Positions 44,105 to 53,236 are shown, counted from the first letter of the stretch. The stretch is DNA of 64,000 nt from Fibrobacter sp. (GCA_024398835.1 JAKSIK010000002.1:95747-159746); one strand, 5' to 3'. Notes: generated by a model not told the origin, from the letters alone. Numbers and translations are program-made.

Positions 44105-44158
44105 TCGTTACGGATAAAGTAATTTTTTGCAGCCCAAGCTCTCTATAGGTGTTTGGGC

Positions 44159-44320
44159 TTATTTGTTACCAGTCTGCGCGCCGCCGTTAAGTTTCAAAAA
44201 CCAGTAGTCTTCGCTGTTGATGCTGAGAGCATCGGTGGAAACCATTTTATCGTAGGCGTCTGCCAGGTTATTTTCGGGCGAGGGCTTCGGAGCCTCGTTG
44301 TCAGTCTTCTTTTCTTCCAT
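44159..44320 (-). CDS. Small acidic protein of 53 residues
   Basis: ATG 44320-44318 to TAA 44161-44159. Sequence features: charged, Pro/Asn/Asp-rich N-terminal half (MEEKKTDNEAPKPSPENN), then YDKMVSTDALSINSEDYWFLKLNGG. A TATATTC box (44332-44326) lies 5 nt before the ATG, with CGGAG overlapping it. It is too short for the usual ORF cut-off. No family was recognised. The balanced codons and promoter make it a better candidate than the opposite-strand frame (44153-44353). Confidence 0.5.
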   Translation of the reverse strand: MEEKKTDNEAPKPSPENNLADAYDKMVSTDALSINSEDYWFLKLNGGAQTGNK

Positions 44321-44325
44321 ACTCC

Positions 44326-44332
44326 GAATATA
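44326..44332 (-). promoter_or_regulatory. TATATTC -10-like box of the 53-residue gene
   Basis: Five nt upstream of the ATG at 44320 on the minus strand, implying a leaderless or very short-leader transcript. Confidence 0.4.
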
Positions 44333-44400
44333 AATAAAAAAGACGATTCATAAAACTCAAGTTCCTTCGCAGACCCTTCTCGGTGCGGTATTTGTCCTGA

Positions 44401-44437
44401 TTTTAATTTTGAATTTTGAATTTTGAATTTTGAATTG
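44401..44437. repeat. Heptanucleotide repeat array (GAATTTT unit)
   Basis: Four to five units of GAATTTT ending GAATTGT, directly before the TATATTG box (44440-44446) of the permease gene, so the array forms the upstream promoter region. Confidence 0.75.
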
Positions 44438-44452
44438 TCTATATTGCACAGC

Positions 44453-45532
44453 ATGAAATTCCGCCTTTCCACAGAGTCCAAGAACCGCTTGCGCCGCTTC
44501 CGCAAGAACAAGCGTGCTTTTTGGTCCTTAGTGGTTTTGGTGGTGGCCTACCTGCTTTCCCTCACAAGTCCCTGGACGGTGAATGACGAACCGCTGTTCC
44601 TACGCTATAACGGAAAAAGTTATTTTCCGGCGTTTGCCCGTTACAGCGAGGCGGATTTTGGAGGCTCTTACCAGACGGAACCGGATTACAAGCAACTGCT
44701 GGATGATGTGGCGGAATGTGAGGTGGATGCGGCGGAAGGTTTTACTCGCGCTGGAGGCTGTCCTGAAGCCTGGGCTATTATGCCGCCTATCGCGCATGAC
44801 CCACTGAAGGCAGATTTGGATGCGGAGGGGACGCCTCCTTTTGCGCCGAGCGCAAGGCACTGGCTTGGTACGGATTCCAACGGCCGCGATGTGCTTAGTC
44901 GTTTGATTCACGGATTTCGAATCTGCATATCTTTTAGTTTGCTGTTGACTTTGGTGGGAACATTCCTCGGCATTGTCATTGGCGGTATCCAGGGCTATTT
45001 GGGCAAGTTTTGGGATACGGGCATGCAGCGCGTCATCGAAATCTGGTCTTCGCTTCCCATGCTCTATGTGGTGATTCTCATCGGTAGCATTTATGGCCGC
45101 AGTTTCTGGCTTCTCATCCTCATCATGGCCGCCTTCAACTGGATTTCCCTCAGCTACTACATGCGCGGAGAATTTCTGAAACTTCGCTCCATGACTTATG
45201 TGCAGTCTGCCAAAGTTTTTGGACTTTCCAACCGCCACATTTTCTTCAAAGAGATTTTGCCTAACGCTATGACGCCTGTGGTGACCTTATTCCCATTTAC
45301 TTTGATTGGCGGTATTGGAAGTTTGACGTCTTTGGATTTTCTTGGGTTCGGTCTTCAACCGCCTACTCCAAGCTGGGGCGAGCTTATGAGTCAGGGCCTC
45401 AATAATCTTTATGCCCCATGGATTTCTGTGAGCACAGTTGCGGCGCTCTTCATAACGCTACTTCTCACCACATTCGTGGGCGAGGGCGTTCGTGATGCAA
45501 TGGACCCCAAATCGGGAGACAGATATGTTTAA
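44453..45532 (+). CDS. Peptide ABC transporter permease (OppC/DppC/YejE-like)
   Basis: 359 residues from ATG 44453. One N-terminal helix (FWSLVVLVVAYLLSLTSPW), a ~90-residue periplasmic loop (longer than usual OppC, as in YejE), then HWLGTDSNGRDVLSRLIHGFRI, the classic OppC entry, and five more helices. The EAA-type loop contacting the ATPase is MTYVQSAKVFGLSNRHIFFKEILPNAM. It imports oligopeptides with a partner permease not seen here. The heptad array and TATATTG box are immediately upstream. Patatin and an OppD-type ATPase follow on the same strand. Confidence 0.92.
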   Translation: MKFRLSTESKNRLRRFRKNKRAFWSLVVLVVAYLLSLTSPWTVNDEPLFLRYNGKSYFPAFARYSEADFGGSYQTEPDYKQLLDDVAECEVDAAEGFTRAGGCPEAWAIMPPIAHDPLKADLDAEGTPPFAPSARHWLGTDSNGRDVLSRLIHGFRICISFSLLLTLVGTFLGIVIGGIQGYLGKFWDTGMQRVIEIWSSLPMLYVVILIGSIYGRSFWLLILIMAAFNWISLSYYMRGEFLKLRSMTYVQSAKVFGLSNRHIFFKEILPNAMTPVVTLFPFTLIGGIGSLTSLDFLGFGLQPPTPSWGELMSQGLNNLYAPWISVSTVAALFITLLLTTFVGEGVRDAMDPKSGDRYV

Positions 45533-45633
45533 TGCGGAATGCAGAATGCAGAATGATGAATTATGAAGTATGAGAGATGTCAGGCGATGAGTTTTGTTAG
45601 CGACTTAATTTTGCATTTTGCATTTTGAATTGC
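45533..45633. repeat. Heptanucleotide repeat arrays in the permease-patatin spacer
   Basis: GCGGAAT, GCAGAAT, GCAGAAT, GATGAAT from 45535 and ATTTTGC, ATTTTGC, ATTTTGA from 45608; the stretch between them also resembles the 61-bp unit at 25440 (GAATGATGAATTATG). Confidence 0.7.
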
Positions 45634-45643
45634 TAAGGTTTTT

Positions 45644-46504
45644 ATGTTAGAGATGAAGAAGACGGGTTTGGTTTTGGAAGGTGGCGCTATGCGCGGGCTT
45701 TTTACCTGCGGCGTTCTGGATGTGTTCATGGAGAAGGGCATTGAGGTGGATGGCGCCGTGGGCGTTTCCGCGGGTGCCTGCTTTGGTTGCAATATCAAGT
45801 CCCGCCAGCCGGGTCGCGTGCTGCGTTATAACTTGCGGTTTGCGCACGACAAGCGCTATTGCAGTGTTCGTTCGCTGCTTAAAACCGGCAACCTCTACAA
45901 TGCGGAATTCTGCTACAAGACCATTCCCGATGAGCTGGACTTGTTTGACTATGAGGCATTGAAGAACAACCCCATGGAATTCTATATGGTGGCTACAGAC
46001 ATCAAGACGGGTAAGCCTGTGTACCCGAAGCTGGTGGATGGTTCCCCGAAGGATTTGGAATGGATGCGTGCTTCGGCCTCCATGCCGCTAGTGTCAAAGC
46101 CTGTCGCCATCGATGGCGGACTTTATCTGGATGGAGGCATTTCCGATTCCATTCCCCTCCAGTTCTTTGAATCCAAAGGTTATAACCGGAACATTGTCAT
46201 TTTGACGCAGCCAAGATCATACGTGAAAGGCCCTAATAAGTTGATTGGCTTGATGAAACTCCTTTTGCGGAAATATCCGAATCTGGTTCAGACAATGGCT
46301 AATCGCCATATTATGTACAACGAAGAAACCCGCTATGTTTTTGAACAGGAAAAGTTGGGAAATACTTTGGTAATCTGCCCCAATGAAGCGCTGGGAATCA
46401 GCCGCACGGAAAAACATGAATCCGAACTGCAGCGCGTTTATGACATGGGTCGCGCTATTGCGTTAGAACGGTTGGAAGAAATCAAGAAGTTTTTGCAGGC
46501 ATAG
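45644..46504 (+). CDS. Patatin-like phospholipase
   Basis: 286 residues. The oxyanion loop GGAMRG (13-18), nucleophile Ser42 in GVSAG and catalytic Asp163 in DGG are all intact, so a lipid acyl hydrolase is expected. Overall course (LVLEGGAMRGLFTCGVLDV, RASASMPLVSKPV-like SASMPLVSKPVAIDGGLYLDGG) fits the YjjU/RssA-like bacterial group; no signal peptide, so probably cytoplasmic. It sits between oppC- and oppD-like genes, 1 nt before the latter, and is likely co-transcribed, which is unusual for a peptide transporter. Confidence 0.92.
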   Translation: MLEMKKTGLVLEGGAMRGLFTCGVLDVFMEKGIEVDGAVGVSAGACFGCNIKSRQPGRVLRYNLRFAHDKRYCSVRSLLKTGNLYNAEFCYKTIPDELDLFDYEALKNNPMEFYMVATDIKTGKPVYPKLVDGSPKDLEWMRASASMPLVSKPVAIDGGLYLDGGISDSIPLQFFESKGYNRNIVILTQPRSYVKGPNKLIGLMKLLLRKYPNLVQTMANRHIMYNEETRYVFEQEKLGNTLVICPNEALGISRTEKHESELQRVYDMGRAIALERLEEIKKFLQA

Positions 46505-46505
46505 A

Positions 46506-47648
46506 ATGACGGCTCCAGTCCTTTCCCTTCGCAATGTTTCGGTGGCTTTCGGCTTTGGCCGCACACCTCGGGAATCCGCGCCCGTGCAGGTGACGGACAA
46601 GGTGAGCTTTGATATCTATCCCGGAGAATTCTTTGCGCTGGTAGGGGAGTCGGGTTGCGGCAAGAGCGTTTCCGCCATGAGCATCTTGCGATTGCTTCCT
46701 ACGCCATCGGCTCGGATTGTGGATGGGGAGATTCTCTTTAATGAAACTGCAGATGGCCGCGGCGAAGAATCTGTCGCGGTTTCTGGCGTGGATCTCGCGA
46801 AACTTCCGCTGGAAAAACTGCAGAAAATTCGCGGCTCCCGCATTACCTGCATTTTTCAGGAGCCTATGCAGGCATTGAATCCGGTGGTGCGCATCAAGAA
46901 GCAACTGCTGGAAGTCTTCAAGTTTGGCGGATGTTCCGTTCCTGATCCGCTTCAGGAAATTCGCAGAATGCTTTCTTTAGCCGGTTTTTCGGACCCTGAC
47001 CGCGTTCTGGAATCCTTCCCTCATGAACTTTCAGGCGGTATGTTGCAGCGCATCTGCATCGTGATGGCTCTCCTTCCCAAACCGCGCCTCATTATCGCAG
47101 ACGAACCTACCACAGCCTTGGATGTGACCGTCCAGGCTCAGGTCCTCGCCGTATTGAAGGACATGGCTGAAAAAACGGGAACGGCGGTCCTTCTCATCAC
47201 GCACAACATGGGGATTGTCTCGGAATATGCCCACCGCGTCGCGGTCATGTACGCCGGGCGCATTGTGGAAATGGGGCCTGTGGCTGATGTCATCAGCAGT
47301 CCGCTACATCCCTACACGCAAGGGCTTCTGGCGGCCATTCCAGAAAGCCATCAGGACATGAAAACGCTGGAATCTATTCCGGGCAGTGTTCCGCAGCCGC
47401 GGGATTTTGCCGCCGGTTGCAGGTTTGCCGATCGCTGTAAGGTTTGTGCCGCGGGCTCTGTCGCGCTTCAGGCCAAATGCCACTCCGCGGAAATTCCACC
47501 GCAGCTTGGGCCCGGCGCAGTTTCTCCGCCGCAATTAGAGCTTGGCGCTGTCCTTCCGCCCAATGGAGCTGATTCCGCTAGCGATGCTACTCTAGCCGAC
47601 GATACGCGCACGGTTCACTTTGCCCGTTGCTTCAAAGACGCTCTTTAG
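46506..47648 (+). CDS. Peptide ABC transporter ATP-binding protein (OppD-like)
   Basis: 380 residues. Walker A GESGCGKS (47-54), Q-loop CIFQEPMQALNPV, signature LSGGMLQRI, Walker B LIIADEPTTALD and the H-loop LLITHNMG are complete. The C-terminal oligopeptide-transporter extension with its Cys cluster (CRFADRCKVC) follows, then a longer Pro/Leu/Ala-rich tail containing an internal repeat (PPQLGPGAVSPPQLELGAV). OppD normally pairs with OppF; no second ATPase gene is seen. Its stop overlaps the convergent acyltransferase stop (TTAG). Confidence 0.92.
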   Translation: MTAPVLSLRNVSVAFGFGRTPRESAPVQVTDKVSFDIYPGEFFALVGESGCGKSVSAMSILRLLPTPSARIVDGEILFNETADGRGEESVAVSGVDLAKLPLEKLQKIRGSRITCIFQEPMQALNPVVRIKKQLLEVFKFGGCSVPDPLQEIRRMLSLAGFSDPDRVLESFPHELSGGMLQRICIVMALLPKPRLIIADEPTTALDVTVQAQVLAVLKDMAEKTGTAVLLITHNMGIVSEYAHRVAVMYAGRIVEMGPVADVISSPLHPYTQGLLAAIPESHQDMKTLESIPGSVPQPRDFAAGCRFADRCKVCAAGSVALQAKCHSAEIPPQLGPGAVSPPQLELGAVLPPNGADSASDATLADDTRTVHFARCFKDAL

Positions 47649-48685
47649 AGAATCTTCTTCACTCCGGGAATCATCCGGAACAAATACACGGTAATAAACG
47701 CAATCGCAAAAATCACAATCGCTGTTATGGGCGCTGTAATCAGAGGGCTGTAATCCAGTAGGGAAAAATCCAGCCCGTAAAAGCATTTGATGAGTAGCGG
47801 ATGCACTAGGTAAACGCCCAGCATGCATTTGGAAATGTTGAGAATATGGCGGTTGGTGGTCATCTTGTCGCGGAGTTTTTCGCGAAAAAAACAGAAAATA
47901 GCTACGGCTACTAGGAAGGTCATGGGGCGGAAATTTCCGAAGAAGAATTCGTTGGGCTCGTCGCGCAGAATGCTGAAATAGGTGGAGAAATAGAAGGCGA
48001 TAAACCAGGAAATCAGCGCTGCTCCGTAGAGAATTCGGCGTCCCGTCTTGCCAATTCCAAAATGGGCGATGTAAAATCCCGTCAAATAGAACCCTGCAAA
48101 AGTGGTACAGCCTTGAATGCCGATATTTTTGTAGAGTTGAAAGTGGGCTAATTTTAGGAGTAGATGATTAATGGTGGGGAGGGCGAGGCCGAAGGTGAAA
48201 AACAGCGCAATCACATAGAGCACCATGCGCCGGCTAGCGTTTGCGGTAAATACCCGCATGGCTGGGGTCAGCGCGTAAAGTCCGGCAAGTGTGTAGAGGA
48301 ACCACAAGTGGGGCTGGGGATGGGTGAAAAGGAGAATAGGGGTTTTTAGCAAATCCTTGGTGGTGGTTCCGCCGTCTAGAAATTCTCCAATCACGCCGTA
48401 AGTAACGACCCAAAATACAAGAAGCATTAAAATGCGGGGGAGATTTCGCGTCAGGATTTTATGGGGCGTGTGGGGATATTTGGGCGAGAGCATGAAAGCT
48501 CCGCTAATCATGATGAAAATTCCCACACCATAGCGGACGAGGCTGTTCAAAAAGTTGAGTTGAAAAAATGCCGAGGTGTCAACAGGAACCACATACCATG
48601 CGGAAGTGACGGTATGCTGAAAAACTACAGTGAAGGCGGCGATGATGCGGAGCCATTCCGCATAAATCTCACGAGGGCGTTCCAT
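47645..48685 (-). CDS. Acyltransferase family 3 membrane protein
   Basis: 346 residues, about ten transmembrane helices. The family opening REIYAEWLRIIAAFTVVFQHT contains the conserved His of acyltransferase family 3 (OafA/WecH group); GVGIFIMISGAFML and the C-terminal SKCMLGVYLVHPLL also fit. Members O-acetylate cell-surface sugars using cytoplasmic acyl-CoA. Transcribed with the XRE regulator, which ends 14 nt upstream. Confidence 0.88.
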   Translation of the reverse strand: MERPREIYAEWLRIIAAFTVVFQHTVTSAWYVVPVDTSAFFQLNFLNSLVRYGVGIFIMISGAFMLSPKYPHTPHKILTRNLPRILMLLVFWVVTYGVIGEFLDGGTTTKDLLKTPILLFTHPQPHLWFLYTLAGLYALTPAMRVFTANASRRMVLYVIALFFTFGLALPTINHLLLKLAHFQLYKNIGIQGCTTFAGFYLTGFYIAHFGIGKTGRRILYGAALISWFIAFYFSTYFSILRDEPNEFFFGNFRPMTFLVAVAIFCFFREKLRDKMTTNRHILNISKCMLGVYLVHPLLIKCFYGLDFSLLDYSPLITAPITAIVIFAIAFITVYLFRMIPGVKKIL

Positions 48686-48699
48686 AGCCCCAAAGATAA

Positions 48700-49041
48700 T
48701 TATTTCTTCTTGATGTTTCGGAGAATGTAGCCGTGTGCTTTTCGGTTATCCGCAGCCGCCAGGAATCCCTGCTTTCTAGGAAATTCTATTTCCTTCTGGC
48801 TTGTCTCAAAAGCGTGAATCAACTCACTGCATTTCATTTTAAGTCCGCGGGCCAAGTTCCACACTTTATAGAAGGAGATGGCCTTCTTGCCGTTCTCCAC
48901 ATAGCCAATATATTGTCTGGAAAGCCCTGATTCCAGTTCTACCTGATGCTGCGTCAAGCCTTTGGATTCTCGGAGGTCGTGGATGAATTCTCCAAAAACT
49001 TTTGAGAATTGGGACAACTTTTCTGCATCATCTTTTTTCAT
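48700..49041 (-). CDS. XRE-family HTH transcriptional regulator
   Basis: 113 residues. The helix-turn-helix is LRESKGLTQHQVELESGLSRQYIGYVENGKKAISFYKVWNLARGL (about 23-68). The C-terminal part (FPRKQGFLAAADNRKAHGYILRNIKKK) is basic and unassigned. It is upstream of the acyltransferase in one operon. The palindrome TGCAAAC-N4-GTTTGCA 80 nt upstream is a candidate operator and recurs before the radical SAM gene at 23964. Confidence 0.88.
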   Translation of the reverse strand: MKKDDAEKLSQFSKVFGEFIHDLRESKGLTQHQVELESGLSRQYIGYVENGKKAISFYKVWNLARGLKMKCSELIHAFETSQKEIEFPRKQGFLAAADNRKAHGYILRNIKKK

Positions 49042-49122
49042 GTCCTATTTTTTAGGAATTTTTGACTTGCGTTCGTGCAATCTGTAGTTTGCGTGATTTT
49101 TACCTTTGTGTAAAAAGAAACT

Positions 49123-49140
49123 TGCAAACTACTGTTTGCA
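49123..49140. promoter_or_regulatory. Palindrome TGCAAAC-TACT-GTTTGCA upstream of the XRE gene
   Basis: Arms identical to the palindrome at 23965-23984 with the same 4-nt spacing; a further half-site (TAGTTTGCG) lies at 49085-49093. Confidence 0.6.
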
Positions 49141-49199
49141 TTCCATTTCAGGACACTTTTGTCATTCTATCGCATTTTGGTGCGTTCCGTTAGTCTCTT

Positions 49200-49252
49200 C
49201 TGGAGACGTTTGCTACGGCTCCGTCGATGTACAAACTGGCTTGGCAGAGCCT
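49200..49252. repeat. 53-bp duplicated intergenic element, copy 1
   Basis: Matches 59679-59731 at all but a few of 53 positions. Interleaved complementary segments GTTTG/CAAAC and GGCTC/GAGCC would allow an H-type pseudoknot in RNA. It ends 9 nt before the TATATTT box (49262-49268) of the GLUG gene. Confidence 0.7.
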
Positions 49253-49323
49253 TCGGCTATCTATATTTACGAAAGGATTACTGTGGTTTGAGGAACGGGT
49301 CTGTTCCGCATAAAGGAGAATCG

Positions 49324-52300
49324 ATGAAAAAGATGGTTCGTGCAGTTTTGTTTGCCATGATGGCTGTTTTTTCCACGGCGGTTTTTGCTCAGAAAGTCCC
49401 GTGCGCTATGCCCGAGAATCTCACGGAGATTGAAGGGGTTTACCAGATTGGCACCTGCGGCGACCTCTACAAGTTTGCCGAGATGGTTAATGGCGGCGAG
49501 ACTGGCATCAACGGTATGTTGACTGCGGACATCGTGGTGAACGTGGGCGTGCTCACTTCCGACGGAACATTGAGTGGGACCAACTTCACACAGTGGACTC
49601 CCATTGGGACGTATGAAATCCCGTATGCAGGAGTTTTTGATGGTGATGGACATACCATCAGCGGGTTGTACTTCAATGATGAAAATGTGAATTACGTGGG
49701 CCTGTTCGGGTATAATGGAGGAAATGTCCAGAATGTGGGTGTGGTGGATTCCTATATCAGGGGAGCGGGCACTGTCGGCGGCGTGGTCGGATTAAATGCG
49801 GGTGGCACCATCAGCAACGTTTACAACACTGGCGCGGTGAGTGGAGAAGATGATGTTGGTGGCGTGGTCGGGTATAATGAGGGCACCGTCAGCAACGTTT
49901 ACAATACTGGTGCGGTGAGTGGAGAAGATGATGTTGGCGGCGTGGTCGGACAGAATTTATTTGGCTCCGTCAGCAACGTTTACAACACTGGCGCGGTGAA
50001 TGGCCAGATCGGAGTCGGCGGCGTGGTCGGAGACAATGGTGGCATCGTCAGCAACGTTTACAACACTGGCGCGGTGAGTGGAAGGGTCGAAGTTGGCGGT
50101 GTGGTCGGGAAAAATGGTCACACCGTCAGCAATGTTTACAATGCTTACAACACTGGCGCGGTGAGTGGATGGGACAAAGTCGGTGGCGTGGTCGGATATG
50201 TATACTACCATAGCACTGTCGAAAACGCTTATTACAATACGGATTTTTATGCAGGGAGTGCTGTTGGAAAATGTGATGGAGAATGTGAGTATGAAAATGT
50301 TGAAGGCAAGACGACTGCCGAACTTGCCAGTACAACGCTGCCTGCGGGATTCTCCAGTGAAATTTGGAAAGCCGGGTCTGGAGAACCTGTTGTGCGCAAT
50401 GGAAAACTGTTGTTCAAATTACCGGGGCTTAAAAATGTGGGCGCACAGCCGGAAATTGAAAATCCCAGTTTTCAGCCTAATGCAGGAGGCTTTTACGAAA
50501 TCAGCAATGCCCAGGAACTCAAGTGGTTTGCGCAACTCGTGAACAGTGGTGCTACTAGTATCAACGGCAGGTTGACTGCGGACATCTGTCTGAACGCATG
50601 CGGCGAAGGCGAAAGCGTGCTCAAGGCAGATGGGATCTTGAATGGAGACGGTTCCAACTTCACGCAGTGGACCCCGATTGGAACGGCAGAAAAACCATAC
50701 GCAGGGACTTTTGATGGCAAGGATGCAGAAGGAAATGCTCATGTCATCAGTGGATTGTACTTCAACGATGAAAATGTGGATTACGTGGGCCTGTTCGGGT
50801 TCCTGGGCTATGAGGCGAAAGTTCAGAATGTGGGTGTGGTGGATTCGTATATATTGGGGAAGGATGCTGTCGGCGGCGTGGTCGGATTAAATGCGGGTGG
50901 CACCATCAGCAACGTTTACAACACAGGCGCGGTGAGTGGAGAAGATGATGTTGGCGGCGTGGTCGGGGATAATGGAGGCGACCTCAGCAACGTTTACAAC
51001 ACAGGCGCGGTGAGTGGAACAGACAGAGTCGGCGGCGTGGCCGGGATTAATGGTGGCACCATCAGCAACGTTTACAACACAGGCGCGGTTAGCGGATATT
51101 CCAATGTCGGCGGCGTGGCCGGGACTAATGGTGGCACCATCAGCAACGTTTACAACACAGGCGCGGTTAGCGGATATTCCAATGTCGGCGGCGTGGTCGG
51201 GTATAATGAGGGCACCGTCAGCAACGTTTACAACACTGGCGCGGTGAGTGGAACAGACAGAGTCGGTGGCGTGGTCGGGTTTCTATTCATGGGCACCGTC
51301 AAAAATGCCTACTACAATACGGATTTTTATGCAGGGAATGCTTTGGGTGAAAATCAGAGTGGAAGTATTGAAAATGTTGATGGTATAACGACTGCCGAAC
51401 TTATCGCAATTGATTTAGGTCCAGAGTGGGTGGCCGGCAATTTAGCTTACGACAAGACAACAGGAAAATTGACCGCCAGTTTCCCCTATCTAGAAAATCC
51501 CGCAGATTTCCAATACAAGATAACGGCTTTGGAGTTCAAGGTTGTTGGCAACGTCATTCAGATTGCGAATGCAGACGACCTCAAGGATTTTGCAAGGCTG
51601 GTAAATGAATTTGGCGTGACGGATGTTGATGCTGAACTGACTGCGGACATCTGCCTGAACGCCTGCGGCGAAGGTGAAAGCGTGCTCAAGGCAGACGGGA
51701 CCTTGAATGGAGACGGTTCCAACTTCATGCAGTGGACTCCCATTGGAACGGCAGAAAAACCATACGCAGGGACGTTTGATGGCATGGATGCCGAAGGGAA
51801 TGCTCATGTCATCAGCGGGCTGTACTTCAACGATGAAACTGCGGATTCCGTGGGCCTGTTTGGGAGCGTCGGTGAAAATGCGCAAGTCCAGAACGTGGGC
51901 GTGGAGGATTCCTATTTCAGGGGAGGCGACTATGTCGGCAGTGTGGTTGGTTTCTGCGAATCTGGCGAAGTCGACAACGTGTACAACACTGGCATTGTGG
52001 AAGGTGGAAACTATGTCGGCGGCGTGGCCGGGTATATTGATGCGGGTGTCGTCAGCAACGCGTACAACACTGGCTCCGTGAGCGTGACAGGGAATTATGT
52101 CGGTGGCGTGGTTGGGGGTGTTGACAACAAAGGTTCCGTCAGCAATGTGTACAACATGGGTTCCGTGGGTGGAACGAGGTTTACTATCGGCGGCGTAGTC
52201 GGCTTCGACTACAGCGTCACTATCAGCAACGCCTACTTCAATACGGATTTCTTTACGGGGAATGCTTTGGGTTCTGGCGAAGATGTTGAAAATGTCGGGG

Positions 52301-53211
52301 GCAAAACTAGTGCCGAACTTGCTGCTGGAACGGACGTTGTCCTCGATGCAGATTTTTGGGTTGTCGGCGCGGTAAGTGAAAATGTCAAGCGAGATACCCT
52401 CTACTACCCATACCTCAAGGTCTTTGGACCGCATAAGTATGAGTTAAGCGATGTGAAGAAGTACGCCATCACGGTTGCCGTAAACGATAAAACCATGGGC
52501 TCTGTGACAGGTGCTGGAACGTACGAATACGGCACGGATGTTGAAATCAAAGCTGTTGCAAATGAGGGCTACAAGTTTACCGACTGGGAAGACGACGTGA
52601 AGACGGCCGCCCGTACGATTACCGTGACGAAGGCAGAGACTTATACAGCCAATTTTGAGGCCATTTCGAGCAGCTCCAGTGAAGTGGAGAGTAGTTCCAG
52701 TGTGGCGGAAAGCAGTTCGTCTGTGGATGAATCCAGTTCCTCTGAAGCTGTTTCCAGTTCCAGCGAAGCGAAGTCTAGTTCTTCTGAAGCAAAGTCCAGC
52801 AGTAGCGAAGCAAAGAGCTGTTCCAGCTCTGCAAAGAGTTCTTCGAGTTCCGCGAAGTCTAGTTCTTCTGAAGCGAAGTCTAGCTCCTCCGAGGCAAAGT
52901 CCAGCTCCAGCGATGCAAAATCTAGCTCCAGCGAAGCGAAGTCCAGCTCTAGCGACGCAAAATCCAGCAGCAGCCAGAAGGAATCCATCATCGCTCAGGC
53001 TCAACTGCCGCAGTTCAGCGTCACCGCCTCCGGAAAGATGGTCTCCATCGCTGGCGCCCGCCCGAACTCCATCGTGAATGTCTTTGACATGCAGGGCAAC
53101 ATGGTGAAGACGGTTGTGGCTACCTCTGCCAACTTCACCTTCGCTCTACCCAGCGCCGGCGTTTACATCGTCAAGAACGGCTATACCGCCAAGCGTGTGA
53201 ACGTCCGGTAA
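49324..53211 (+). CDS. GLUG-repeat surface protein with type IX-like sorting domain (paralogue 1)
   Basis: 1295 residues from ATG 49324 after AAAGGAG. Signal peptide MKKMVRAVLFAMMAVFSTAVFA. Three large modules (about 35-375, 375-715, 715-1020) each start with a segment like IGTCGDLYKFAEMVN and FDGxGHxISGLYF, followed by runs of GLUG repeats (VGGVVGxNxGTVSNVYNTG), about 16 in all. Then a 70-residue InlB-like B-repeat (TVAVNDKTMGSVTGAG...GYKFTDWEDDVKT), a Ser-rich linker (SSSSEAK units) and a 75-residue C-terminal domain ending NGYTAKRVNVR that resembles a type IX secretion sorting domain. Probably a large beta-helix adhesin or substrate-binding protein; ligand unknown. Confidence 0.85.
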   Translation: MKKMVRAVLFAMMAVFSTAVFAQKVPCAMPENLTEIEGVYQIGTCGDLYKFAEMVNGGETGINGMLTADIVVNVGVLTSDGTLSGTNFTQWTPIGTYEIPYAGVFDGDGHTISGLYFNDENVNYVGLFGYNGGNVQNVGVVDSYIRGAGTVGGVVGLNAGGTISNVYNTGAVSGEDDVGGVVGYNEGTVSNVYNTGAVSGEDDVGGVVGQNLFGSVSNVYNTGAVNGQIGVGGVVGDNGGIVSNVYNTGAVSGRVEVGGVVGKNGHTVSNVYNAYNTGAVSGWDKVGGVVGYVYYHSTVENAYYNTDFYAGSAVGKCDGECEYENVEGKTTAELASTTLPAGFSSEIWKAGSGEPVVRNGKLLFKLPGLKNVGAQPEIENPSFQPNAGGFYEISNAQELKWFAQLVNSGATSINGRLTADICLNACGEGESVLKADGILNGDGSNFTQWTPIGTAEKPYAGTFDGKDAEGNAHVISGLYFNDENVDYVGLFGFLGYEAKVQNVGVVDSYILGKDAVGGVVGLNAGGTISNVYNTGAVSGEDDVGGVVGDNGGDLSNVYNTGAVSGTDRVGGVAGINGGTISNVYNTGAVSGYSNVGGVAGTNGGTISNVYNTGAVSGYSNVGGVVGYNEGTVSNVYNTGAVSGTDRVGGVVGFLFMGTVKNAYYNTDFYAGNALGENQSGSIENVDGITTAELIAIDLGPEWVAGNLAYDKTTGKLTASFPYLENPADFQYKITALEFKVVGNVIQIANADDLKDFARLVNEFGVTDVDAELTADICLNACGEGESVLKADGTLNGDGSNFMQWTPIGTAEKPYAGTFDGMDAEGNAHVISGLYFNDETADSVGLFGSVGENAQVQNVGVEDSYFRGGDYVGSVVGFCESGEVDNVYNTGIVEGGNYVGGVAGYIDAGVVSNAYNTGSVSVTGNYVGGVVGGVDNKGSVSNVYNMGSVGGTRFTIGGVVGFDYSVTISNAYFNTDFFTGNALGSGEDVENVGGKTSAELAAGTDVVLDADFWVVGAVSENVKRDTLYYPYLKVFGPHKYELSDVKKYAITVAVNDKTMGSVTGAGTYEYGTDVEIKAVANEGYKFTDWEDDVKTAARTITVTKAETYTANFEAISSSSSEVESSSSVAESSSSVDESSSSEAVSSSSEAKSSSSEAKSSSSEAKSCSSSAKSSSSSAKSSSSEAKSSSSEAKSSSSDAKSSSSEAKSSSSDAKSSSSQKESIIAQAQLPQFSVTASGKMVSIAGARPNSIVNVFDMQGNMVKTVVATSANFTFALPSAGVYIVKNGYTAKRVNVR

Positions 53212-53236
53212 AGTGCGAACAAAACCTTAAATTTTG

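Noticed and set aside
44153..44353. 66-codon + strand frame
   Set aside because: Starts inside a hairpin without a ribosome site; the opposite-strand 53-residue gene has better signals.
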